Made by a program: the position numbers and the translations under genes | Assembly: GCA_021813325.1 (NCBI GenBank) | Contig: JAKALA010000001.1 | Coordinates: 1-64,000 of the forward strand | DNA length: 64,000 nucleotides | From: a bacterium | GTDB lineage: Bacteria > Verrucomicrobiota > Verrucomicrobiia > Limisphaerales > UBA11358 | Direction of reading: 5' to 3' | Notes under the pieces: model-generated | What the model was told of the DNA's origin: nothing | What the model saw: only the letters and a program-made list of their open reading frames with translations | Databases searched by the model: none | In this document: positions 17,601-26,103 of the stretch, piece by piece | Layout: each line of letters opens with the position of its first letter | How positions within the stretch are numbered: position 1 is the first letter of the stretch

Positions 17601-19933
17601 CTGACCGGCGGGGCTTGATCAAACACCGGATTAACATCCACCGCCGGTTGCGCCGGCTGGGGTTGCGGATGCGGCGCGGATCCGAAATCGTGCAGCGGGG
17701 CGTTGGTTTCCGCTCCTTCCTCTCCCGGTTTCATGTTGAAGAAACCGTCGGCGGGACCGCCTTTTTTGGCGTTCTTTAATTCCTTCTTCCGTTCCGCATT
17801 GATCAGGCGCCGTTCCTCGGCGGCATTTTCAGCGGCGGCGGCGGAGATGCCCGGCAAGCGCTGGGCTTCCTTGATCGTTTGGGCGGCCGCAATTTCCGGC
17901 GTCTTCAAGACCGTCGGTCGCATGAGCACTATCAGTTCCGTGCGATTCCTGGAATTGTCCGTGCTGCGGAACAGCCAGCCCAGCAACGGAATGTCCATCA
18001 GAATGGGCACGCCGGAAACGGAATGGCTTTTATCCGAGCGGACGAAACCGCCGAGAATCACCGTGTCGCGATTTTTCACCGCGATTTCCGTGCTCAACGT
18101 GCGTTTGATGGTGTTGGGCACCTTGTTGTTGTCAATGGCGGTGTAGCCGCTGATTTCATCGATTTCCTGCTGGATGTCCATGACCACAAGACCGTCGGGA
18201 TTGATAAACGGCGTGACGTCCAATTCCACCCCCACCGACAACTGGGAATACGACGAGCCGCCGTAACCGCCGCTGTAGGCGTTATTGTAAGTGCTGTTGA
18301 CGTAGGGCACCGTTTCGCCGACGAAGAACTGCGCCGGCTTGGCCTGCGAGGTTTGAATGCGCGGACGCTGGATGATGGAGGCGTTGTTGTCGGATTGCGC
18401 GGCGTTCACGGCAATGTCCCAAGTGTCGCCGATGTTGCCGAAATAGTTCAAGCCGCCGGACAGGGCGTTGGTCGGCAGGGTAAAGGAGCTGGTGCCGTTG
18501 GTGGCCAGACTGGCCAGCGTGCCCAGGAAGGACGAGCCGCCGCCATTGAGGGCGGCCCCGCCGCCGGCGACGTTTGAATTGTTAAATTGCTTGGGATTTT
18601 GCTTGGCGGAAACCCCGGCGGTCAAGGTGTTGCCCAAGCCCACGTCCATGATGATGGATTCAATCAACACCTGTGACAAAAGAACGTCGAGCTTGCTGAC
18701 GACTTCCTTGATGCGTTCCATGTCCGCGCGGTTGGCGAAGACCAGCAACGAATTGCTGCGCTGGTCGGCAATGATTTTGGTTTCCCCGAAGATTTGAATT
18801 TGATCCTGGCTGCCGCCGCCGCCGGAGCTTGCACCGGTTGCCCGGTTGATGATGTTTTGCAGGCGCGACTGGAAAGTGGAACCGCTCGTGGGCGTGCCAT
18901 TCAGTCCTCCCATGGTGGAGCCAAGCCGCGTGGTGCTGGCGGCATAAGGCCGCGCGCCGCCGCCAAAGCCGCTGTTCAGACCGTTGATGCCGCTGGCGCC
19001 GCTCATGCTGTTGATACCGCCCGATGTGCCGCCACGAAGGCCATTGATCGTCGAGGAACTGCTGCTGCCGCCGAAACTGACGGCGGATGTGCCGCTGCCG
19101 CCCAGGCTGTTCAGGGCGGTGGCAATATCCGCCGCTTCCGCGTAGCGAATCGGAATGACTTCCGAGACGATTTCATCCGGCACGCTCACGTCGATTCTAT
19201 CAATCATTTCCAACATGCGCTTCACGTTTTCCGCGTTGTCGCGCAGCACGAGAATGCCGTTGCTGTCGATGGGCAGGATCGAATTGGGAATCTTGGCAAA
19301 GGGCGCGATGATCTGCTGCATCTCCGTAGGCTTGACGTATTTGAGTTGGACGATGCGAGTCACATACGAACCCAGATCCGGCAAGGCGCTGGCACTGTTC
19401 GTGTTGAACTCGGCGCCAAAAGTGCCGGCGGCATCCACCGGTCCCACCTTCACAAATTTGTCGCCGACATTCACCACGGCGATGCCGTTGAGCGCCAGCA
19501 CGGCTTGCAGCGCTTGGATGGCTTCGCTTTTGGTCAATGGCGTTTCCGTTTTTAACACGATGGTGGCATTGGGCAATCCGGCCCGCAGCAGCGTGCGGCC
19601 CACGAGTTGTGCGTAAATGTCCAGCACCTGGCCGACATCGACGCCTTGAAAGTTAATGGTGCCCGCCGGAATGATTTCTTCCGACGAGGCATTGGCCAGC
19701 GCGGGCGACTTTGCATCCGGAGCCGGCGCGGGGGTCGCGCCGGGAGCGCCGCCGATCGGCGGAAAAGTTGGCCGGGGGGCGGCCTGCGGAAAACGGGGCG
19801 GAGCGGACGGTCCATTCGTCAAACCATAGCGGGGCAGGCGGCGGGGAACCATGTTGGTGGGCAGGGCCGGCACTTGCGCCCAAAGTTCAAGGCCCAGGAA
19901 GGCCACTGCCAATATGAGAAGCGTCTTTTTCAT
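17594..19933 (-). CDS. gspD: Secretin (GspD/PilQ-type outer-membrane channel)
   Basis: 779 residues with a signal peptide (MKKTLLILAVAFLGLELWA). Pro-rich linker to about 90, an N0-like domain (about 95-170, GTINFQGVDVGQVLDIYAQ), N1/N2 repeats (about 190-285 and 395-440) split by a Ser/Gly-rich insert (about 290-385), and the secretin beta-domain (about 430-680) with VPILMDIPLLGWLFRS near its end. A charged tail (about 700-779) may be an S-domain-like extension. It should form the outer-membrane pore of a type II secretion or type IV pilus machine. ATGA overlap with the upstream gene places it last in the operon. Confidence 0.92.
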   Translation of the reverse strand: MKKTLLILAVAFLGLELWAQVPALPTNMVPRRLPRYGLTNGPSAPPRFPQAAPRPTFPPIGGAPGATPAPAPDAKSPALANASSEEIIPAGTINFQGVDVGQVLDIYAQLVGRTLLRAGLPNATIVLKTETPLTKSEAIQALQAVLALNGIAVVNVGDKFVKVGPVDAAGTFGAEFNTNSASALPDLGSYVTRIVQLKYVKPTEMQQIIAPFAKIPNSILPIDSNGILVLRDNAENVKRMLEMIDRIDVSVPDEIVSEVIPIRYAEAADIATALNSLGGSGTSAVSFGGSSSSSTINGLRGGTSGGINSMSGASGINGLNSGFGGGARPYAASTTRLGSTMGGLNGTPTSGSTFQSRLQNIINRATGASSGGGGSQDQIQIFGETKIIADQRSNSLLVFANRADMERIKEVVSKLDVLLSQVLIESIIMDVGLGNTLTAGVSAKQNPKQFNNSNVAGGGAALNGGGSSFLGTLASLATNGTSSFTLPTNALSGGLNYFGNIGDTWDIAVNAAQSDNNASIIQRPRIQTSQAKPAQFFVGETVPYVNSTYNNAYSGGYGGSSYSQLSVGVELDVTPFINPDGLVVMDIQQEIDEISGYTAIDNNKVPNTIKRTLSTEIAVKNRDTVILGGFVRSDKSHSVSGVPILMDIPLLGWLFRSTDNSRNRTELIVLMRPTVLKTPEIAAAQTIKEAQRLPGISAAAAENAAEERRLINAERKKELKNAKKGGPADGFFNMKPGEEGAETNAPLHDFGSAPHPQPQPAQPAVDVNPVFDQAPPVSH

Positions 19934-20511
19934 TTTGCCTTTGCAGTTGAAGTTTTGGCCGCGGGCGCCGCCGCGGTCTTTTTCTGGTAGCTCGCCACGA
20001 GCTTGATGTTGGCGGTCAGCCGTTGATGCGGTGGATCGGGCTGCAAGGCCAGATCGCGCACCCGGATCATCGAGGCGCTGGCGCCCAGTTTGTAGAGAAA
20101 ATCCACGAGCTGATCTTCGGTGGCCGTGACATTGATGTTTTGCACCTGCTCGACGAAAAAGGCGTCGTTGGTGCGCATGATTGAAGGTGAAAAACTCTGA
20201 ATGCCAAACCCGCTCGCCGCCGCCTGGCCTTGAATGGTGCGCATCAGATTGATGGCCTGATCTTCCGGCGCCACGGTGTCGTCCTCGGCGGAAATGGTTT
20301 TCACCTGCTTCTCCAAGGCGGGAATCTGGGCGGAAGCCTCCGTGTAAAGCTTTAGCTTGTGCCGCGCTTCATCCAGGCGGTGGCTGGTGTTGTCCCAGTC
20401 GGAAAAGTGCGGCCAGATGAAAACGGCGTTTAAAACAATAAACAGCGCGACGCCGGCGCCGACCACCAGGCGGCGTTCCATGGGCCGCAGTTGTTCAAAG
20501 TATTTTTTCAT
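19930..20511 (-). CDS. PilO/GspM-like inner-membrane assembly protein
   Basis: 193 residues: a short cytoplasmic start, one membrane helix (LVVGAGVALFIVLNAVFIWP, about 14-33), a coiled-coil segment (about 35-75), then a ferredoxin-like periplasmic domain (about 85-170). This is the PilO/GspM layout. It overlaps its neighbours on both sides by 4 bp, between the PilM-PilN-like and secretin genes, the expected place for PilO. The sequence is too divergent to choose between the type II and type IV names. Confidence 0.78.
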   Translation of the reverse strand: MKKYFEQLRPMERRLVVGAGVALFIVLNAVFIWPHFSDWDNTSHRLDEARHKLKLYTEASAQIPALEKQVKTISAEDDTVAPEDQAINLMRTIQGQAAASGFGIQSFSPSIMRTNDAFFVEQVQNINVTATEDQLVDFLYKLGASASMIRVRDLALQPDPPHQRLTANIKLVASYQKKTAAAPAAKTSTAKAK

Positions 20512-21911
20512 CGTGGCGCCGCCTCCGAATGCAGCAGAAACAGGCTCAGGCTCCAGGTTCCCATGTTGCCGTTAAACTTGGGGTTCACCGCGTCGCCTTT
20601 GTCCTGGTCAAAAACGAACTGGCCGTTGACTTTCTTTTTCTTCAACAATTCGTTGAAGGTGAACAGCGTGTTGACCTGGTCCTGCGGCACGGTGCCGCTC
20701 AGGCTCAGTTGCTTGCCGTCGCTGAAACTCATGCGCTGCAAAGTGATGCCCTCGGGCAGTTCCTCGGCCACCCATTGCCAGCAGTCCAGCGCGGCGTATT
20801 TCAATTGCTGGCGTTCCTTCAGCACGTTGTAAACCGCCTTGAGCTGCAGCGAATTGGTGTAGGTGTTGCTCAATGCCTTCGCCTGCGATTCCACCCCGCT
20901 TGTGCGGTAATTCAACACCGCCGTGGCGCAGAAATAAATCGCCACGCAAACGGCGTAGGCCAGGCCCGCGTAAAACAAGCCGCGCAACCAAAGCCGGTCC
21001 ACAAACTGTTGGTGATAGCGAACCGAAAATTCGTTTGGCAGCAAGTTGGATTTGCCCGCCCCGGCCGCGCGTTTGGCAGTGCGGGCGGCCAGCTCCGCCG
21101 GCGCGAGCGGCTCGACAACCTGCGCGGATTCCCCGATGGCGCTTTGCAGAATGGCCTCCCATTCCGTCGCATTCACGGGATCGGCGACGAGATGCCACTT
21201 CATCGGTCCGTTCAGCCAGCCTTCGATTTCGCCGGCCCAGACGATATGCGCCAGTTGGTCCTTCAGTTCCTGGGCACGATCGCCGGCGGCCGGCAGGGTT
21301 GCCAGGCTCAGATTTCGCAAAACCCCGTCCACTTGCAGGGCCACCAGGGCGGCAAACTGGCCGCTCAACGAAAACGGGAAAATCCATGCCCCGCTGCCGC
21401 TGCCCAAAACCGCTTCCAGTTGATCCAGCATGGGCGCTTCCAGCCGGTCGGCGAGATAGCCTTCACGTTCCAGCTTGCCGATGAATTCCTCCACCACCGC
21501 GCGTTCGGCAATGACCACCACCACGGTTTGCAGGCTTTCGGGCGGCGCCTCGCCCTTGGCCGGCGCGGTGTGCGTGCCCATGACATGCATGGTCCAAACC
21601 GCCTGATTCACCGGCACGGGTGAAAGTTTTTCGAGCTGCAACTCCACCATCGACAGTGTTTCCTCGAAGTGGCTGGCCGGCAATTCCACCACGCGCAGGT
21701 AAACCGATTCCGGCGGCAGCCAGGCCACGTTCAGGCGCGGCTTCCAGAGGGACGACCAGTTCTTGGCGACGAACTTGCCCGGTATCGGCTCCGTGTGCGG
21801 CACCCGTTGATCGCGGCCGAGCGCGAATCCGCTCCCTTTGGCGTCAAACTGCCAGAGGCGTTTTGCGTCCGGGGCGACATGAAGAATGTTGCAGTGGTTC
21901 CAGCGGGCCAT
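20508..21911 (-). CDS. GspL-like fusion of PilM (actin-like) and PilN domains
   Basis: 467 residues. The N-terminal ~300 residues look like the PilM/GspL actin-like cytoplasmic domain (LPASHFEETLSMVELQLEKLSP, then VVIAERAVVEEFIGKLE). One membrane helix follows (about 310-332, LFYAGLAYAVCVAIYF), then a PilN-like periplasmic domain (about 345-467). Single-chain PilM-PilN corresponds to GspL of type II systems. The start at 21911 (MARWNH) has a GAGAGGGG run upstream; an in-frame ATG at 21932 is an alternative. It should couple the ATPase to the inner-membrane platform. Confidence 0.78.
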   Translation of the reverse strand: MARWNHCNILHVAPDAKRLWQFDAKGSGFALGRDQRVPHTEPIPGKFVAKNWSSLWKPRLNVAWLPPESVYLRVVELPASHFEETLSMVELQLEKLSPVPVNQAVWTMHVMGTHTAPAKGEAPPESLQTVVVVIAERAVVEEFIGKLEREGYLADRLEAPMLDQLEAVLGSGSGAWIFPFSLSGQFAALVALQVDGVLRNLSLATLPAAGDRAQELKDQLAHIVWAGEIEGWLNGPMKWHLVADPVNATEWEAILQSAIGESAQVVEPLAPAELAARTAKRAAGAGKSNLLPNEFSVRYHQQFVDRLWLRGLFYAGLAYAVCVAIYFCATAVLNYRTSGVESQAKALSNTYTNSLQLKAVYNVLKERQQLKYAALDCWQWVAEELPEGITLQRMSFSDGKQLSLSGTVPQDQVNTLFTFNELLKKKKVNGQFVFDQDKGDAVNPKFNGNMGTWSLSLFLLHSEAAPR

Positions 21912-22036
21912 TTCAGGATTTCCCCTCTCCAATTTTCAGTTTCCAATTGCCAGCGCCCGGCCGGGCCGAAACCGGCAGCGGGCGATCGGCCGTTGAAAAT
22001 GTTGCGGTTGAAATCATTTTATGAGCAGGTCACAAA

Positions 22037-23773
22037 CTACGTTCGGTCATCCCCGCCCGCGAGCGCTTCCCGATGTTCCTCCGTCTGCGTGACCCGCAGC
22101 ACTTCCTCGATGGTGGTGACACCGGCTTTCACCTTGTTCCAGCCGTCCACGCGCAACGTGCGCATGCCGTTTTCGATGGCGCGCATGGCAATGGTGGTGG
22201 CGGGCGCGCGGTTCATAATCAGCGGCCGCAGCGCCTCGGTGACGATGAGCAGTTCGTAAATGCCTTTCCGGCCCTGATAACCCTGGCCGCGGCACGCCTC
22301 GCAACCCGCGCCATGCCAGAATTTCGCGGTCTCGATTTCATTTGCGGGAAATCCGATGCGGCGCAGATAATCGTGATCCACCGTTTGCTCCGTCTTGCAG
22401 TGCGGGCAAATGGTGCGCACCAGACGTTGCGCCTGCACGGCTTCCACGGACGAGGCGATGAGGAATGGCTCGATCCCCATGTCCGTCAAACGGGTGAAGG
22501 CGCTGGGCGCGTCATTGGTGTGCAGCGTGGAAAACACCAAGTGACCGGTCAGCGACGCCCGGATGGCGATGTCGGCCGTTTCCTGGTCGCGAATTTCCCC
22601 GACCATCACCACGTTCGGGTCCTGGCGCAAAATGTGGCGCAAACCCATCGCGAACGTCAGGCCGATGTCCGGCCGGACCGCGATCTGGTTGATGCCTTTC
22701 AGCTCGTATTCCACCGGCTCCTCGACCGTGATGATGCGCTTATGCACCGAGTTGATGGCCGAGAGAAACGCATAAAGCGACGTGGATTTGCCGGAGCCGG
22801 TCGGGCCGGTGACGAGAAAAATCCCGTGCGGCTTGATGATAATTTCGCGAATGGCCGCTTCTTCCAGCGGCGAGAAACCGAGCTTGTCGAGCGAAAGAAA
22901 GATTTTTCCGCGCGTCAGCAGACGGAGCGAAACCGACTCGCCATAAACCGTCGGCACCGTGGAAACGCGGATGTCAATTTCCTCGCCCTTGATGCGCACA
23001 TTGATGCGTCCGTCCTGCGGCAGACGTTTCTCGGAAATGTTCATGCCGCTCATCACCTTGATGCGGGAAATGATGGCCGATTGAAACCGTTTCAACTGCG
23101 GTGGCAGCGGAATTTGGTGCAGAATGCCGTCAATCCGGTTGCGGATGCGCAGCTCATCTTCCTGCGGCTCGAAATGAATATCCGTGGCGCGGTCCTTGAA
23201 CGCTTCCCAGATGATTTGGTTGACGAACTTGATGACGCTGGCTTCCTGGTCGCCCTCGGTGATTTCCTTGTCGTAGGCCAGTTCCAGTTCCATCGGCTCG
23301 CCTTCGCCCATTTCATCGAGCGTTTCGGCGCCGACGCCGTAATATTTTTTCAGCGCCTTTTCAATTTCGGCGCGGGTGGACAGCGCGAAACTGACCGGCA
23401 TCTTGGCGTCAAAACGGATGGCGCTCATCATGGCCGCGTCAAAGGGATCGCTCACGGCGATCTGCAGCACGCCATTTTTAATGTCAACCGGCAGCACGAA
23501 ATATTGGAACGCAATCTTGGTGGAAAGCTTGTTGCGGACCTCGTTTTCCACCGTCAACTTGGGAAGATCCAGATACGGCCAGCCCAGCGCCGCCGCAAGG
23601 CGTTGCATAAAAACGTCCTCGGCCACGCCGCGTTCCCGGGCCACAAAGGTCAGCAGCGGTTCGGCGGAACCGGCTTCCGTGGTCGCGCGCCATGATTTGC
23701 GCCAATCATCAAACTGCGCCGGTGACGCTTCCGCGACCGTCGCAACCAAGTTTCTGACCGGGCTAAATGACAT
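22037..23773 (-). CDS. gspE: Type II secretion/type IV pilus assembly ATPase (GspE/PilB)
   Basis: 578 residues. The N-terminal GspE/PilB domain (about 35-150) is followed by the hexameric ATPase core with Walker A GPTGSGKST (323-331), an Asp-box/Walker B region near 385-400 (NVVMVGEIRDQETA) and the His box (HLVFSTLHTND). A zinc-binding tetracysteine is complete at C456, C459, C491 and C494. It powers pseudopilus or pilus extension. It is first in the four-gene minus-strand operon, separated by 125 bp from the GspL-like gene. No GspF/PilC or major pseudopilin gene is adjacent. Confidence 0.95.
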   Translation of the reverse strand: MSFSPVRNLVATVAEASPAQFDDWRKSWRATTEAGSAEPLLTFVARERGVAEDVFMQRLAAALGWPYLDLPKLTVENEVRNKLSTKIAFQYFVLPVDIKNGVLQIAVSDPFDAAMMSAIRFDAKMPVSFALSTRAEIEKALKKYYGVGAETLDEMGEGEPMELELAYDKEITEGDQEASVIKFVNQIIWEAFKDRATDIHFEPQEDELRIRNRIDGILHQIPLPPQLKRFQSAIISRIKVMSGMNISEKRLPQDGRINVRIKGEEIDIRVSTVPTVYGESVSLRLLTRGKIFLSLDKLGFSPLEEAAIREIIIKPHGIFLVTGPTGSGKSTSLYAFLSAINSVHKRIITVEEPVEYELKGINQIAVRPDIGLTFAMGLRHILRQDPNVVMVGEIRDQETADIAIRASLTGHLVFSTLHTNDAPSAFTRLTDMGIEPFLIASSVEAVQAQRLVRTICPHCKTEQTVDHDYLRRIGFPANEIETAKFWHGAGCEACRGQGYQGRKGIYELLIVTEALRPLIMNRAPATTIAMRAIENGMRTLRVDGWNKVKAGVTTIEEVLRVTQTEEHREALAGGDDRT

Positions 23774-23965
23774 TAGGGTTCAGGTTGAACAAACCGAGCC
23801 GCGAAAAGTTGCAGAAATTTGCGAGTTTATCAATGCAAACCCCGCGGAGATTTCCCGGAAAATGCCGTGAAACGTCGTAAACCGGGGGATACGCCGCATG
23901 AAATCGGTCTGGGCCGGGGACGTTCGGCGGCCATCGGTCGCACTCCCGGCGCGGCGGGAGGCCGC

Positions 23966-23995
23966 TTGACTTTCAGTTTGCAGGGGCAATGATAT
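23966..23995 (+). promoter_or_regulatory. Candidate promoter of hypAB
   Basis: TTGACT (23966-23971), an 18-bp spacer and a weak -10 TGATAT (23990-23995), with transcription start expected near 24002, 17 nt before the hypA ATG. The -35 is good and the -10 poor, so this is tentative. Confidence 0.35.
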
Positions 23996-24018
23996 TTGCC
24001 GGGCCGCGCGCTCCTCAC

Positions 24019-24360
24019 ATGCACGAATTCAGCATCATGCAGTCCACGTTGGAAACCGCCACGCAGCAAGCCCGCGCGGCGGAAGCCACGCAAATTCACC
24101 GGCTGAAAGTGCGGGTCGGCAAATTGTCGGGCGTGGTGCCCGAAGCGTTGCGGTTCGCCTTCACCGCGTTGAAAACCGGCTCGCTGGCCGACGGCGCGGA
24201 ATTTGAAATCGAAGAAGTGCCGGCCGTGTGCTGGTGCGCCAATTGCGCGGCGGAATTTGAAGCCACCCGGTTGAATTACGAATGTCCGCGCTGCCACCAG
24301 CTCAGCGGCGATTTGCGGCGCGGACTGGAACTGGAACTGACGGCGCTGGAAATTTCCTAA
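24019..24360 (+). CDS. hypA: Hydrogenase/nickel maturation protein HypA
   Basis: 113 residues starting MHEFSIMQ, with the N-terminal His2-Glu3 nickel site. The zinc domain has paired CxxC motifs C73-AN-C76 and C89-PR-C92. The ATG at 24019 gives this canonical N-terminus; an earlier in-frame ATG at 23989 would bury H2 and destroy the site. HypA delivers nickel with HypB to [NiFe] hydrogenase or another nickel enzyme. hypB follows 4 bp downstream. Confidence 0.95.
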   Translation: MHEFSIMQSTLETATQQARAAEATQIHRLKVRVGKLSGVVPEALRFAFTALKTGSLADGAEFEIEEVPAVCWCANCAAEFEATRLNYECPRCHQLSGDLRRGLELELTALEIS

Positions 24361-24364
24361 ATTT

Positions 24365-25192
24365 ATGTGTCAAGAATGCGGTTGCTCCAAGCCCGGCCCC
24401 TACACCATCGATGGCAAACCGGTGAAGGCGTCCACTCATACCCATGCGCTGCCGGACGGCACGGTGATCAGCCATGCGCACGGTCGCGATCCTGGACACG
24501 ACCATCATCACGATCACTCCCATCCGCACCAGATTCTGGATTTGAACACCGGCATTCTCGGCGGCAACGACCGCGTGGCGGAGCGAAACCGGGACGCTTT
24601 CGAGGCGCTGAATCTGCTCACCTTGAACGTCGTCTCTTCGCCTGGCGCGGGCAAAACAACGCTGTTGACCCGGACGCTGAATGAATTGAAAGGCCGGCTG
24701 CGTTGCGCCGTGATTGTGGGCGATCTGGCGACAGACAACGACGCGGCGCGGCTGCGCACCACCGGCGCGCCCGTGGTGCAAATCGCCACCGGCACGCTGT
24801 GTCATCTCGAAGCCGGCATGGTGGCGGAGGCCATGAAGGAACTGGATTTGCGCGCACTGGACGCGCTCATCATCGAAAACGTCGGCAACCTCGTCTGTCC
24901 GGCCTCTTTCGATCTGGGCGAAGCGTTGCGCGTGGTGCTGCATTCGGTCACGGAAGGCGAGGACAAGCCGCTAAAATATCCGCCCATGTTTCACTCCGCC
25001 GATGTGGTTATCGTGACCAAGACCGACATGACGGCGGCGGCGGGATTTGACCGTGAGCTGGCGCTGAAAAATATTCGGCAAGCCGCGCCACGGGCAAAGG
25101 TGTTTGAACTGTCGTCCCGTTCCGGCGATGGCGTGCAGGCTTGGTGCGATTATCTGATCGCGCAAAAGGCTGCGGCCAAGACCAGCCATTAG
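24365..25192 (+). CDS. hypB: Hydrogenase nickel-incorporation GTPase HypB
   Basis: 275 residues. The N-terminal CxxCGC nickel site (C2, C5, C7) is present, followed by a histidine-rich store (HDHHHDHSHPH, about 45-55). The SIMIBI GTPase domain has the P-loop SSPGAGKTT (91-99), GDLATDNDA, ENVGNLVCP and a TKTD guanine motif. It inserts nickel in a GTP-dependent way with HypA. No hydrogenase subunit or hypCDEF gene lies in the window, so the client enzyme must be encoded elsewhere. Confidence 0.95.
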   Translation: MCQECGCSKPGPYTIDGKPVKASTHTHALPDGTVISHAHGRDPGHDHHHDHSHPHQILDLNTGILGGNDRVAERNRDAFEALNLLTLNVVSSPGAGKTTLLTRTLNELKGRLRCAVIVGDLATDNDAARLRTTGAPVVQIATGTLCHLEAGMVAEAMKELDLRALDALIIENVGNLVCPASFDLGEALRVVLHSVTEGEDKPLKYPPMFHSADVVIVTKTDMTAAAGFDRELALKNIRQAAPRAKVFELSSRSGDGVQAWCDYLIAQKAAAKTSH

Positions 25193-25314
25193 CAACGCAA
25201 GCCTCGCAACACGTTTCCAACCGGAATTTTGTGGCCGATGACAGAGGCATGCGTGACAGCGTCACACCACCTTCTTTTTTAGCGCCCCGACTTGGGAGAA
25301 CTCTTGCGCATCCA

Positions 25315-25587
25315 TCAAACTGACATCGCGAACGTCGTCACCACGCTGCTCTCCAACGAGAGCGGCTGGATCAGTGGCCGGCGTATTGAGCCGTCCGGCG
25401 GGCAGGGGCGGTAAAGGTTACGCCTGAATCCTCGGGGCAACTTCGCGCGCGAGCCGTCGCGGAACGGTTGGCCTTGGGATTTGCCGCAAGTGCAGAACCA
25501 GTATTCCCCGGCCTTCATCGGCAGCACAAACGGCGATTTTGAGCAATGACAGGCGATGTGATTTTTCTTCGGATCGGGTTTTGTCAT
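25315..25587 (-). CDS. CDGSH-type iron-sulfur protein with lost ligands, possibly decaying
   Basis: 90 residues. The pattern GEYWFCTCGKSQGQPF followed by RDGSR clearly matches the CDGSH motif CxCxxSxxxPxCDGSH, but the third ligand Cys is Arg (codon CGC at 25459-25461) and the ligand His is Arg (CGC at 25447-25449). Each change is a single transition from the usual TGC and CAC codons. A canonical 2Fe-2S cluster is therefore not expected. The C-terminal ~40 residues (after PRGF) look unrelated to the family. The gene borders a scarred tRNA locus and may be a pseudogene. Confidence 0.65.
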   Translation of the reverse strand: MTKPDPKKNHIACHCSKSPFVLPMKAGEYWFCTCGKSQGQPFRDGSRAKLPRGFRRNLYRPCPPDGSIRRPLIQPLSLESSVVTTFAMSV

Positions 25588-25621
25588 AAAAGAGTATGCT
25601 TACATCAATACTCTCATCCTC

Positions 25622-25750
25622 CTGGCACCTTCAACAGGCCCGACCGGCTTGTTTGGAGATTACATTGACGGCCTGGCCTCCCACTTGTTGGCACAAGCCT
25701 ATCGTCCTGACAACACGCGGCACAAGTTGCGCCTCGTCGTCGCTTTCAGC
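25622..25750 (+). pseudogene. Tyrosine recombinase N-terminal relic
   Basis: The frame beginning near 25622 reads GLFGDYIDGLASHLLAQAY and then RPDNTRHKLRLVVAFS. This matches the N-terminal SAM-like core-binding start of phage/transposon tyrosine integrases (LxPYIDxFAxxLxEQGY...RxQLRVVADFS). The similarity stops about a dozen bases before the 3' end of the tRNA-Arg gene, and no catalytic domain follows. An integrase end abutting a tRNA 3' end suggests a decayed integration site. Confidence 0.5.
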
Positions 25751-25762
25751 CAAGGAACCCGT

Positions 25763-25839
25763 TGGCGCACCCGGCAGGACTTGAACCTGCAACCCCGTGA
25801 TCCGAAGTCACGTGCTCTATCCAATTGAGCTACGGGTGC
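25763..25839 (-). tRNA. tRNA-Arg (anticodon UCG)
   Basis: 77 nt including an encoded CCA. The acceptor arms are GCACCCG and CGGGUGC (25833-25839 with 25767-25773), the D-stem is GCUC/GAGC, the anticodon stem is CGUGA/UCACG around loop CUUCGGA with U33-UCG-G37, and the T-arm is GCAGG-UUCAAGU-CCUGC. The 3' end reads discriminator G then CCA. All stems pair fully. Confidence 0.95.
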
Positions 25840-25943
25840 GCTCTCCGAAAAAGCTAAGGTATCCGGCGAGGAAGTCGAGTTTTGCAAACGCAAGCCGGAT
25901 GGGCAAATGGAAATCCCTGTTGACCACAACTGAGAAACACTCA

Positions 25944-26056
25944 GCGCCTGTCTGAAATATCAAAAAGAGCCAATGTTTATGCGAGTTTGCGAAGCATGAG
26001 CCGGATCATTGCAAGGTAAATCCAGCCGGCGGCGCAGCGCCGGTCTGTTCGTGATC
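25944..26056 (-). pseudogene. IS5-family transposase C-terminal relic with terminal end
   Basis: On the minus strand the frame ending at TAA (25977-25979) reads AAGWIYLAMIRLMLRKLA, the characteristic end of IS5-group transposases. An upstream stop codon near 26052 and loss of similarity show truncation. Just beyond the gene end, GCCTGTCTGAAA (25945-25956) resembles the terminal inverted repeat of such elements. The rest of the element is gone. Confidence 0.6.
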
Positions 26057-26103
26057 ACGCGCCAAGCGGCGGCAGGAGGACTTGCTGTTTGTCTGTTTGC
26101 TGC

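Noticed and set aside
22073-23695. 540-codon plus-strand frame over the GspE gene
   Set aside because: Fully antisense to a well-supported ATPase and composed of shadow-type sequence.
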